A stretch of DNA of 64,000 nucleotides from a virus. The stretch is from IMG/VR virus record IMGVR_UViG_3300049001_000080, positions 1-64,000 of that record; one strand, given 5' to 3'. The notes below the pieces were generated by a model. It was not told the DNA's origin, did not search any database, and saw only the letters and a list, made by a program, of their open reading frames with translations. How positions within the stretch are numbered: position 1 is the first letter of the stretch; every line of letters begins with the position of its first letter. Of this stretch, positions 1-6,808 are shown one piece after another. The translations under genes were made by a program, and so were the position numbers.

Positions 1-145
1 CGTAGACCTCCTTGCGACGCCGGTCGACGATCTTCCAGGGCGTCATGATGTCGTGGTCGCGGGCGGGGGTCTCCTTGAGGTGCAGGCGCAGCAGCTCGTC
101 GGCGACGGCCTCCAGCTCCTCGCACACCCCGTTGCGCAGCCGCAC
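1..145 (-). CDS. Partial hypothetical protein, runs off the left edge
   Basis: The first 48 codons of a minus-strand reading frame start at a GTG (143-145) two bases from the TGA stop of the next upstream gene, the short coupled spacing seen throughout this genome. The visible residues are charged and look helical (ELEAVADELLRLHLKE), followed by DIMTPWKIVDRRRKEVY. No family is recognised. The frame continues past position 1, so length and function cannot be judged. Confidence 0.5.
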   Translation of the reverse strand, partial: MRLRNGVCEELEAVADELLRLHLKETPARDHDIMTPWKIVDRRRKEVY

Positions 146-146
146 C

Positions 147-812
147 TCAGGCCGCCCTCGCCAGCAGGCTGCCCGACCACCGCTGGCAGGCGCAGCCGGC
201 GGCCCAGCACATGCCGCGGTCGCGCCCGTGCAGGCTGAGCGGGTGGTTGCAGGCCCCCGCCTCCGGCCGGCACAGCGGCTGCCGGCCCCGCGGGTAACTG
301 GCCGGCACCAGGTCGACCTCGAACTCGAACCGGCAGCCGGGTAGCTCGCCGGCCCGGGCCAGCGCCAGCAGCTTCGTGAGGCCGACGGTGGCGTACACGC
401 CTACCGGGTTGGTGCCGGAGATCCCCATCTCCTCGGCCACCTGCCGCTCGAAGTGGCCCTGGTACAGGAACAGGTCGATGGCGTCGCGCATCCGGGTGGG
501 CAGCAGCGACCGGTAGCCGAAGAACCGCTCGACGTCCCAGAGCACCCACTCGCGCCCGGGCGGGGACGGCTCCCGGATGCTCTCGGGCGCCTCCTGAGCC
601 TCGAAGGCCGAGCGCCAGGGCTGGAGGTTGCGGATCAGTCCCCTGAACACGGCGACGGTCTGGGTGCAGCTCGGACAGGTCCACCTGCCGCCGTTCTCGC
701 CCCCGCAGACGGGGCAGCACCTCGAAGCCAACTGGCCCAAGTGCGCGACTGCTCGCTCTCCCCGGCCTCCGGCGGGACCCCTGTAGGCGGGGTAGAGGTC
801 GTCGACCTCCAA
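147..812 (-). CDS. Zinc-ribbon/HTH-like hypothetical protein
   Basis: The frame encodes up to 221 residues. A four-cysteine zinc-ribbon pattern lies near residues 32-48 (CCPVCGGENG then CPSC). It is followed by a predicted helical part containing RQVAEEMGIS, which resembles a sigma-region or helix-turn-helix segment, and a Cys-rich tail (CWAAGCAC). The longest start is a TTG at 810-812 without a clear ribosome-binding site, so the true start may be further in. It is the last complete gene of the leftmost cluster. DNA binding is an inference from the pattern; the exact family is not recognised. Confidence 0.55.
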   Translation of the reverse strand: MEVDDLYPAYRGPAGGRGERAVAHLGQLASRCCPVCGGENGGRWTCPSCTQTVAVFRGLIRNLQPWRSAFEAQEAPESIREPSPPGREWVLWDVERFFGYRSLLPTRMRDAIDLFLYQGHFERQVAEEMGISGTNPVGVYATVGLTKLLALARAGELPGCRFEFEVDLVPASYPRGRQPLCRPEAGACNHPLSLHGRDRGMCWAAGCACQRWSGSLLARAA

Positions 813-856
813 GAAAGACTAGCTCTGCGCGAGCCCTAGCGGCAAGTAATCGCAGG

Positions 857-1558
857 TCAGCGGGGTGTCGTGCTGACCAGCAGGCGGGCGATGCGGTCCA
901 TCGACTTGACCAGCGCGTCGGCCTGCCGGCTGAGGTAGGAGGCGAAGACGGCGAAGTAGCGGCTCTCCGCGGAGCGCATCGTGGCGTCGGCGTTGCAGGC
1001 GTCGATGGTCGCCTTGCTCTTGCCGTTCCGGTCGTCGAAGTAGTGCGCGAACTCCTCCGCCCAGAGCGCCTTGGCGAACATCGCCTCGCCCCAGGCGTCG
1101 CTGGCCCGTTGCTCCCACTCGAACATCAGCGTCGTGATCTTGAACAGCGTCTGCTCGCGCTGCGCCGTCCCGAACAGCGCCCAGTTCTCCACGTACGCCC
1201 CGCCGGCCGTCTTGCGCCACCGCGGCAGCCCGTACTCATCCACCATCAGCTCCCCGCTCTTGGGGTCGACAGCCTGGACGCGGACCGTCCGCCAGACCTC
1301 CTCCATGATCGAGAAGGCGTCGGGGAAGAGGTCGAACACCCGGCCGTGCACGGTCTGGCGGATGCGCTGCATCATGCCGGAGTGGTCATCGGACCACGAG
1401 GTCCGCATCCGAGCGAACCCGAGCCGCTCGAACACCTTGACCCGCTCCTCGGGCAGCACGGCCTCCTCCAGCGGCTCGGTGGCCTCCTGCGCGGCCACCT
1501 CGGCCGCCTCGGTGCCCGGCGTCTTGCCCGACGCCCTGACGACCGCGCGGGCGGTCAC
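857..1558 (-). CDS. Hypothetical protein, 233 aa
   Basis: The GTG start at 1556-1558 overlaps the TGA of the upstream MazG-like gene (GTGA overlap), which indicates translational coupling; the longer open frame upstream of this GTG has no coding character. The product is soluble, about 233 residues, with an aromatic-rich middle (YVENWALFGTAQREQTLF) and a helical C-terminal half. No catalytic motif or known domain is recognised. Its position next to nucleotide-metabolism and recombination genes suggests an early or middle role, but no function is assigned. Confidence 0.6.
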   Translation of the reverse strand: MTARAVVRASGKTPGTEAAEVAAQEATEPLEEAVLPEERVKVFERLGFARMRTSWSDDHSGMMQRIRQTVHGRVFDLFPDAFSIMEEVWRTVRVQAVDPKSGELMVDEYGLPRWRKTAGGAYVENWALFGTAQREQTLFKITTLMFEWEQRASDAWGEAMFAKALWAEEFAHYFDDRNGKSKATIDACNADATMRSAESRYFAVFASYLSRQADALVKSMDRIARLLVSTTPR

Positions 1559-2037
1559 GAGGCGTCCCGGATGATCGCGAGGATGTCCTCGGTCGCCGGC
1601 CGGAAGTCGGGCCCCTTGAGCACCTTGCCGTCGTCGCGGAGCACGGGCCGGCCGTCGACGAGGCGGCTGAGGTTCGCGCGGTGCTTGGCCTCGAACACAG
1701 GGAGGTGCGGGATGCCCCAGTTGAGGAGCGCGCCGTCGACCACGAACTCTAGGTCGACGGACTCCCCGGCCATCCGGGCCGGGCACGGCTCGGCGGGTAT
1801 CCCGTCGACACCGTCCGCGAAGAGGGTGGCCAGCAGCATGTAGTGGTCGGCCGCGTCAGGCAGGCCGGCCAGTAGCTCCTGGACCAGCTCCAGCGCCTCC
1901 TCCACGACCAGCGTGGCTCGAACCCGGCGCACATCGGCCGGCGGCACCGAGGGTCGGTCGGCGATGTGCGCGACGGACGCCTCGTGGAACTGGCGCACCA
2001 TCGCCACGGTGGGCGAGTCCGCCGTGTTGTCATGCAT
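1555..2037 (-). CDS. MazG-like nucleoside triphosphate pyrophosphohydrolase
   Basis: This 160-residue protein matches the all-alpha NTP pyrophosphohydrolase (MazG/PRA-PH-like) pattern: a VVEEALELVQELL helix supplies the EExxE part of the metal site, and a later GESVDLEFVVDGAL helix the ExxD part. The tail, VFEAKHRANLSR with DGKVLKGPDFRP, is typical of phage members. Such enzymes hydrolyse (d)NTPs to monophosphates, so it may adjust nucleotide pools. The start at ATG 2035-2037 is preferred because GGAGG sits nine bases upstream; an in-frame GTG at 2044-2046 lies too close to that site. The 3' end overlaps the next gene by GTGA. Confidence 0.85.
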   Translation of the reverse strand: MHDNTADSPTVAMVRQFHEASVAHIADRPSVPPADVRRVRATLVVEEALELVQELLAGLPDAADHYMLLATLFADGVDGIPAEPCPARMAGESVDLEFVVDGALLNWGIPHLPVFEAKHRANLSRLVDGRPVLRDDGKVLKGPDFRPATEDILAIIRDAS

Positions 2038-2566
2038 ATCTAACACCCTCCGTCGGGGCGCCTAGCCGGCGCACCACGATCCACGCGCCCGGGCGCGGCA
2101 GCGCCTCGGAGTCCTCGCCCACGTACACCTTGGCCGCCCGCTCGTACTCGACCACGCGTGAGTCGTCGCGCCAGATCGTGTGGGTGAGCGCGTCCTCGGT
2201 GGAGCGCACCAGCTTGGAGAGGTCGGGGTACACGGCCGGCCGCAGCGGCGAGGAGGCCTTGAGGACGCCCGCGTTGCGGCCGGACCCGTAGTGCCCGGCG
2301 GGCCGGCAGAACGAGAAGACCATCCGCACGACCAGCGGGCCGTCCAGCAGCACCCAGTCCAGGCCCTCTATGGCGGTCTCGGCCGCCAGCTTGACGTCCT
2401 GGCGCCACGGCTTGACCTTGTCGCTCGACTCCTTCATGACGACCCGTCCTCGGGCCGCTGGGTTCTTGGACTTGATGACGAAGCCGGTCTTCGAGCCCTG
2501 CGGGCCCGGCGTCCCGTACACCTCGATCGCCAGCTCCGGGCGCGCCATGGTGACCAGGTCGGTCAT
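2030..2566 (-). CDS. rusA: RusA-like Holliday junction resolvase
   Basis: The 178-residue product carries the RusA fold pattern: an N-terminal strand (IEVYGTPGPQGSK), a central hydrophobic strand before FCRP, then PDLSKLVRSTEDALT and IWRDDSRVVEYERAAKVY. The PDLSKLVRSTEDAL and DDSRV segments hold the conserved acidic residues that bind metal and the lysine/arginine that contact the branched DNA. RusA enzymes cut four-way junctions symmetrically, which here would resolve recombination intermediates before packaging. The ATG at 2564-2566 overlaps the upstream stop (ATGA). It sits in a recombination cluster with RecA and further nucleases. Confidence 0.88.
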   Translation of the reverse strand: MTDLVTMARPELAIEVYGTPGPQGSKTGFVIKSKNPAARGRVVMKESSDKVKPWRQDVKLAAETAIEGLDWVLLDGPLVVRMVFSFCRPAGHYGSGRNAGVLKASSPLRPAVYPDLSKLVRSTEDALTHTIWRDDSRVVEYERAAKVYVGEDSEALPRPGAWIVVRRLGAPTEGVRYA

Positions 2567-3600
2567 GGTGCCCGCCTCTCAACTCGTCCATCCGGCCAGA
2601 CGGTCGTGATCGGCCGGCGTAGCTGCCTCGCCCTGCGGACCGTGCTCCACGTCCCCGACCTCATCGACTCGGGGCCGCTCGGGCAGGCCACCAGCTCCTC
2701 GGTCTCGCGGAGGATGTCCTCGTTGCGCACCAGGTACGGCCGCGGCTCGCGCCGCTCGTCACCAGCCCTGCCGGCGGCCAGCGACGACTCGGTTGGCGGG
2801 TGCACCACGACTCGGTAGCCGAGGCTCTCGGCGACGTCGTGGGCCTGGTCGTCGAACCCGACGCAGTCCCCGTGGTGCAGCTCGCGGCCCGGCAGCTCGC
2901 GCAGGACCTGGCGCAGCGCGGCGAGCTGCTCGGGCGTGCAGCCGTGCCGGGTGCCGGTCGACCCGACGCGCATGGTCCTGGTCGGGCGCAGCAGCAGGCC
3001 GAGCATCGCCAGGTCCTCGCGCAGCTCCTGCTCGCCGTCGGCGGAGCGAAGGGCGTACGAGGGGTGGTAGGCCGGCAGGTGCACCAGCCCCGAGTCGAGC
3101 GCGCGGGCCATGCCGTGGCACCGGGAGATCGTCGTCCCGCCGGGGTGCAGGACGCGCAGCGGCGTGTTGCCCAGGGTGACCACGACCAGGGGCGCCAGCA
3201 GCTCGACCTCGCGCAGCAGGTACGGCGCCGACTCCCGGACCTCCTCGCCGGTAGGTGTGCGGTTCTTGCCGGTCTCGTCGGGCGGCCGGCGCTTGACGAC
3301 GTTGGTGACCCAGCAGTCCAGCTCGCGAGAGACGCCGGACTCGGCCAGCAGCCGGTCGAGGAGCTGACCGGACCGGCCGACGAACGGCATCCGCTCGCGG
3401 TCCTCGTCCTCGCCGGGCGCCTCGCCCACCAGCACGACGCGCGGGCGGAGCGAGCCCCAGCCCATCACGAACTTGGAGCCCCGGGCGGCCAGCGCGCGCC
3501 ACGTCGGGAGCGCGTCGGCCTCGTGCCACACCTCGCTCAGCGCGGTGATCAGGCCCTGCTGCTCGTCCTCGCTGATCTGCGGGCTCCAAGCGGCGGTCAC
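2563..3600 (-). CDS. Uracil-DNA glycosylase fused to a SLOG (Rossmann) domain
   Basis: One 345-residue frame holds two domains. Residues about 45-205 are a family-4/5-like uracil-DNA glycosylase: motif A is GEAPGEDEDRERMPF (59-73) with GRSGQLLDRLL following, and motif B is AYHPS (177-181). Residues 212-345 match the SLOG/DprA-like nucleotide-binding pattern: TGTRHGCT, HHGDCVGFDDQAHDVA, VVHPP, PYLVRNEDI and RSGTWSTVRRARQ. Glycosylases of this family remove uracil from DNA; SLOG domains bind or cleave nucleotide-derived ligands. The N-terminal cysteine pair of typical Fe-S family-4 enzymes is absent. The GTG start at 3598-3600 overlaps the upstream stop (GTGA). Confidence 0.82.
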   Translation of the reverse strand: MTAAWSPQISEDEQQGLITALSEVWHEADALPTWRALAARGSKFVMGWGSLRPRVVLVGEAPGEDEDRERMPFVGRSGQLLDRLLAESGVSRELDCWVTNVVKRRPPDETGKNRTPTGEEVRESAPYLLREVELLAPLVVVTLGNTPLRVLHPGGTTISRCHGMARALDSGLVHLPAYHPSYALRSADGEQELREDLAMLGLLLRPTRTMRVGSTGTRHGCTPEQLAALRQVLRELPGRELHHGDCVGFDDQAHDVAESLGYRVVVHPPTESSLAAGRAGDERREPRPYLVRNEDILRETEELVACPSGPESMRSGTWSTVRRARQLRRPITTVWPDGRVERRAP

Positions 3601-4421
3601 GGGCACCCCGCCGCGCCGGGGCAGGTCGCCCGCTGCGGTCGCGGACAGGCGCACCGCGGCGGCTGCTGGTCGGCGTACGCCTGTCGCACGTCGAGGTACC
3701 TGGCGGTGATCTCCTCGGCCAGCTCCTCGTCGTAGTCGATGTGGAACTCCCGCATCTCCCAGGGGTTGCCGAGTATCCCGATGGTGACGATGGTGCGCCG
3801 TATCCCGGTCAGGTGCTGGCACCGGATCGCCTGCGCGTAGTAGCCGGGGTAGATCCGTCGGAACTCGTCGGTGTCGAGGTCCTGCAACGCCCTGAGCCGC
3901 TTGATCGCCGGCCAGGTGTGCTCGGCCGCGGTCTTGCCCTCCCACAGGTCCAGGCCGTACCGGTCCGGCAGTGCCAGCACCGCGTCGACGTGGGTCCGCT
4001 CGCCGGTCCGCTCGTCCACGAACCCGGCCTCCTCGCCCCGCGACGAGCACCGGTCGGGAGGGCAGACCTGGCAGGTGTTCAGCTCGGGTGGGCGCAGCCC
4101 CAGCTCGTTCAGGACCCGCTGCTCGAACCGGTGCCACGCGCTGCCGAAGGTGACGCTGAGCCGGGACTCGTAGGTGAGGTGCTCCACCTCGATCCGCTCG
4201 GGATGGGCCAGGTAGGTGTAGAGGGCGCGCTCGGGCCACAGCGGGTGCTGCGACGGGTGGAAGTAGCCGTCGGGCGGGCGGCCCGCCAGGTCGCTGCCGT
4301 CGATCCCCGGCCAGGACAGGTGCGAGGTCGTCTGGATGTAGTTGCGGATGAGGGGCTTGATCAGCAGCCCCTGGGCCGACTGCCGCATCACCGACCCGAA
4401 GTCGATCTCGACGCTAGCCAT
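3597..4421 (-). CDS. PD-(D/E)XK nuclease (RecB/Cas4-like exonuclease)
   Basis: The 274-residue protein has the RecB-family nuclease core: an early RLSVTFGSAWHRFEQ segment supplies the His, THVDAVLAL the Asp, and GLDLWEGKTA the Glu-x-Lys pair, followed by YYAQAIRCQHL. Cysteines near the middle (CQVCPPDRC) and at the C-terminus (CACP, CPGAAGC) resemble the scattered cysteines of Fe-S-bearing relatives, but no cluster is proven. The start is ATG 4419-4421, overlapping the upstream gene by eight bases. The N-terminus VEIDFGSVM is nearly repeated in the ssDNA-binding candidate at 10624-11889. A role in DNA end resection next to RecA is likely. Confidence 0.75.
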   Translation of the reverse strand: MASVEIDFGSVMRQSAQGLLIKPLIRNYIQTTSHLSWPGIDGSDLAGRPPDGYFHPSQHPLWPERALYTYLAHPERIEVEHLTYESRLSVTFGSAWHRFEQRVLNELGLRPPELNTCQVCPPDRCSSRGEEAGFVDERTGERTHVDAVLALPDRYGLDLWEGKTAAEHTWPAIKRLRALQDLDTDEFRRIYPGYYAQAIRCQHLTGIRRTIVTIGILGNPWEMREFHIDYDEELAEEITARYLDVRQAYADQQPPRCACPRPQRATCPGAAGCP

Positions 4422-4920
4422 CGAGGCCGTCCCCGCGGGTCGCGCTCTTGCCGTCGAGGACGTCCGCCAGGTCGGCGGCCAGGTCGCCCGTGCCGACGTC
4501 GCCGTACCGGTCCGGGTACTGCACCTCACCATCACGCACGCGCCTCAGGAGCACCCTGGCGGCGTCCACGGCCCGGGCGGTCTCCAGCAGCCCGCCGAGG
4601 TCGTAGAGGCGCACCACGACGAGGTCGAGGCCCACGGTGAGGCGCTGGTCGTCGTAGAAGCAGAGCGGCACGGCCGGTCGGGCGCCGTGGGCCTGCTCGA
4701 CCAGCTTCGCCCACATCTCGCGGCTGACGCCGATGCTCTTGCCGAGGGTGCTCTTGCCGTCCCAGGCGAACTCGAACTCGCCCCCGTCGTGCGGGGTGCG
4801 GCCGTCCGTCGGGTCGTTGAACTGGTTGCCGCTGCCGCGCGTCTGGCGACCGCCGAGGACCCCAGCGATGCGCTCCTCATGTGCGTCGGACATCCTGCGG
4901 GTGGTGGGTGGCCTCATCAC
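4414..4920 (-). CDS. Possible Hjc/Hje-like PD-(D/E)XK nuclease
   Basis: The 168-residue product contains GSGNQFNDPTDGR, then EFEFAWDGKSTLGKSIGVSRE, a run resembling the resolvase-type PD-(D/E)XK core (invariant Asp, then Glu-x-x-x-x-x-Lys, then a serine and a helix). It is followed by MWAKLVEQAHGARPAVPLCFY, a typical helix-strand ending of that fold. The start is GTG 4918-4920 with a GTGA overlap; ATG 4915-4917 is equivalent. Its location between recA and two other recombination nucleases supports a DNA-processing role. The family call is an inference from short motifs; a structural or DNA-binding role is possible. Confidence 0.5.
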   Translation of the reverse strand: MMRPPTTRRMSDAHEERIAGVLGGRQTRGSGNQFNDPTDGRTPHDGGEFEFAWDGKSTLGKSIGVSREMWAKLVEQAHGARPAVPLCFYDDQRLTVGLDLVVVRLYDLGGLLETARAVDAARVLLRRVRDGEVQYPDRYGDVGTGDLAADLADVLDGKSATRGDGLDG

Positions 4921-5150
4921 TCACCGACCCAGGAGCCGATGGCGCGGGCGTGCTCTGCGGCGTGACCCCAGTCCCTGCCGGCCTGGCCTCGCGAGGCCAG
5001 CCACTGGATCGTCTCGACGCGCTCCCACCAGTCGCCGCCGTTCTCGTCCAGCCCCGGGCCGGCGGCGGCCACCAGCTCGATCACCTTGAGCAGGTCCTCG
5101 TCGGCGGCGGCCATCACCCAGAAGTCGCTGTCCTGCGCCCAGCTAGCCAC
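4917..5150 (-). CDS. Small acidic hypothetical protein, 77 aa
   Basis: This 77-residue acidic, Trp-rich protein (MASWAQDSDFWVMAAADEDLL) overlaps the upstream gene by eight bases and the downstream gene by GTGA, so it is tightly embedded in the recA operon. It is predicted to be helical with no cysteines or membrane segment. No family is recognised. Confidence 0.6.
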   Translation of the reverse strand: MASWAQDSDFWVMAAADEDLLKVIELVAAAGPGLDENGGDWWERVETIQWLASRGQAGRDWGHAAEHARAIGSWVGE

Positions 5151-5613
5151 GGGGCAGCACCCAGACGCAACCCGGCTCCTCGGAGTCGAGCCAGGACAGC
5201 GCGGCGGTCAGCGCCCGGTCGCAGGTGTCGGCGTTGCCGACCATGTACGGCACCACGACGCCGATCTCGCCCTCGGGGTCGAGGCCCACGAGGCGGGCCC
5301 GCAGCACGCGGTCGGCGTCCCAGACGTTCCAGCGGAACCGCATCGAGCTCGGCTCGTGGTCGGCGCCGAAGTCTACGAGCTGCACCTCGAACCGCCGGCC
5401 GCCCGCACGCACCTCGCGGAGAACGTCCTGGAGGACGCAGGTCGCCCACGCGTCCGAGACCAGGTCTCTCCCTCCACCGGGGGGCGCCGGGTCCGCGCGC
5501 CGCACGAGCTGCCGGTGCACCGTGACTATGCGGCCCACCACGTAGCCGACGCCGAACGTCAGGAGCAACGCGACGACGAGGACAGCCTGCTGCTCAGTCG
5601 AGGTCATCTGCAC
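5143..5613 (-). CDS. Hypothetical protein with one N-terminal membrane segment
   Basis: The 156-residue protein has a single hydrophobic stretch at about residues 8-28 (AVLVVALLLTFGVGYVVGRI) followed by positively charged residues, so it is probably an N-in/C-out or anchor-type inner-membrane protein. The rest is a soluble domain with two cysteines and a Trp-rich strand (MRFRWNVWD). The GTG start at 5611-5613 is chosen because GGAGGTGA lies eight bases upstream; ATG 5605-5607 is less well placed. It overlaps recA's 3' end by 20 bases. No function is recognised. Confidence 0.6.
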   Translation of the reverse strand: MQMTSTEQQAVLVVALLLTFGVGYVVGRIVTVHRQLVRRADPAPPGGGRDLVSDAWATCVLQDVLREVRAGGRRFEVQLVDFGADHEPSSMRFRWNVWDADRVLRARLVGLDPEGEIGVVVPYMVGNADTCDRALTAALSWLDSEEPGCVWVLPRG

Positions 5614-6760
5614 CCTGCATCACCTCCAGCAGTCCCTGTGGGTCGGGGTCCTCGTCGCCGCTGCCGTCCACCAGCGCAGCCACAGAGGCCAGCGCGCGGG
5701 CCCGGATCTCCTGCACGAGGTCGGGGTGCTCCCGCAGGTGCCTGAGCAGCGCCGGCTTGCCGTGCAGCTTGGTGCCATCGGAGACGATCAGGTAGCGGCC
5801 GGCGCTGGTCTGCTCGATGAGGCCCGTCTTGTCGCCGAAGTGGGCTGCCTCGTCGACCAGCCCGACGCCGGCTGGGCCGTATGTGTCGGTCCCTCTGTTG
5901 TAGATCCAGAACAGCGCGGTCGGGCCGGCCGGCGCGCACTTGTTCTTCTCGACGCGGGCCGCGACCTCGAAGGCCACGACCTCCTCCTCGCCGTCGATCT
6001 TCATCTTGATCGGGTCGCTGCCACCGCGCCGGAGCCCGACCCGCACGCTGCCCATGTGCGACTGGGCGAACCCGCCAGGGCGGTTGGTCTTCGCGGCCCG
6101 CGGGTTGCCGCCGGCCGCGATGTTCGCGCGCTGCTGGTTGATCAATAGCGTGGTGGTGCCGTTGCGGGCTCCCATCGCGCAGACCTGCTTGACCAGCCGC
6201 GTCATGATCTTCGCGAGGAGGCCGACCGTGGCGTCGCTGGCCCCGTTGTCGATCTCGGCCTGGGGCACCATCGCACCGACCGAGTCGAGGACGACGAGGG
6301 AGCAGAAGCCGCCCTCGACCAGCATGCGGGTCGCATCGGCGACGTTCTCCGCGGAGCCGGGCTTCGACACCACGAGCAGCCGGCCCAGGTCGACACCCAG
6401 GGTGACGGCCCAGCCCGTGTCGAGGGTGCCCTCCGGGTCCACCCAGCCGGCGACCTGCTCCGGGTAGGCCCGCTGGGCGGCTGCGACCGCGAGTAGGGCG
6501 AGCGTCGTCTTGCCAGCCTGCTCCGGCCCGTGGTACTCGATCAGCCGGCCGCGATGGAGGCCGCCGGTGCGCAACGCGTAGTCCAGCGAGATAGACCCAC
6601 TGGAGATGTAGCCGTGGGTCTCGACCTTGTCGGCGTGCACGAGCGCGTCAGCGCCCATGACCTTGGCGAAGTTGGCCTCGAACGCGGCCAGCGCCTTAGG
6701 CGCGGCGCTGTGCGCCTGCCACAGCGACGTGTTGGTGGTCGGCTTCTTATCGGACGCCAC
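5594..6760 (-). CDS. recA: RecA recombinase
   Basis: The 388-residue protein is a full-length RecA: GSISLDYALRTGGLHRGR, the Walker A loop GPEQAGKTT, the Walker B strand LVVLDSVGAMVP, the L2-region sequence LINQQR and the conserved YGP/G region near the C-terminus. It forms nucleoprotein filaments on ssDNA and drives strand exchange. The GTG start at 6758-6760 is preceded by AAGGAG inside the leader CCGCCGGAAGGAG, which recurs before other first genes of units. The acidic C-terminus (GSGDEDPDP, GADDLD) is typical. It precedes nuclease and resolvase genes, forming a recombination module. Confidence 0.96.
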   Translation of the reverse strand: MASDKKPTTNTSLWQAHSAAPKALAAFEANFAKVMGADALVHADKVETHGYISSGSISLDYALRTGGLHRGRLIEYHGPEQAGKTTLALLAVAAAQRAYPEQVAGWVDPEGTLDTGWAVTLGVDLGRLLVVSKPGSAENVADATRMLVEGGFCSLVVLDSVGAMVPQAEIDNGASDATVGLLAKIMTRLVKQVCAMGARNGTTTLLINQQRANIAAGGNPRAAKTNRPGGFAQSHMGSVRVGLRRGGSDPIKMKIDGEEEVVAFEVAARVEKNKCAPAGPTALFWIYNRGTDTYGPAGVGLVDEAAHFGDKTGLIEQTSAGRYLIVSDGTKLHGKPALLRHLREHPDLVQEIRARALASVAALVDGSGDEDPDPQGLLEVMQGADDLD

Positions 6761-6765
6761 GAGGG

Positions 6766-6780
6766 CTCCTTCCGGCGGGG
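6766..6780 (-). promoter_or_regulatory. Extended ribosome-binding leader of recA
   Basis: On the minus strand this reads CCCCGCCGGAAGGAG, five bases before the recA GTG. The CCGCC(A/G)GA part ahead of the Shine-Dalgarno core is shared with leaders at 16447, 22691, 23841, 24987, 28395, 31321 and 61097. Confidence 0.6.
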
Positions 6781-6808
6781 TGTGTCAAGGCAGCTTAACG
6801 CAGCTCGG

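Noticed and set aside
6784-6789. TTGACA as the recA promoter -35 box
   Set aside because: It lies about 25 bases before the GTG, so transcription would begin inside the gene and skip the ribosome-binding site.
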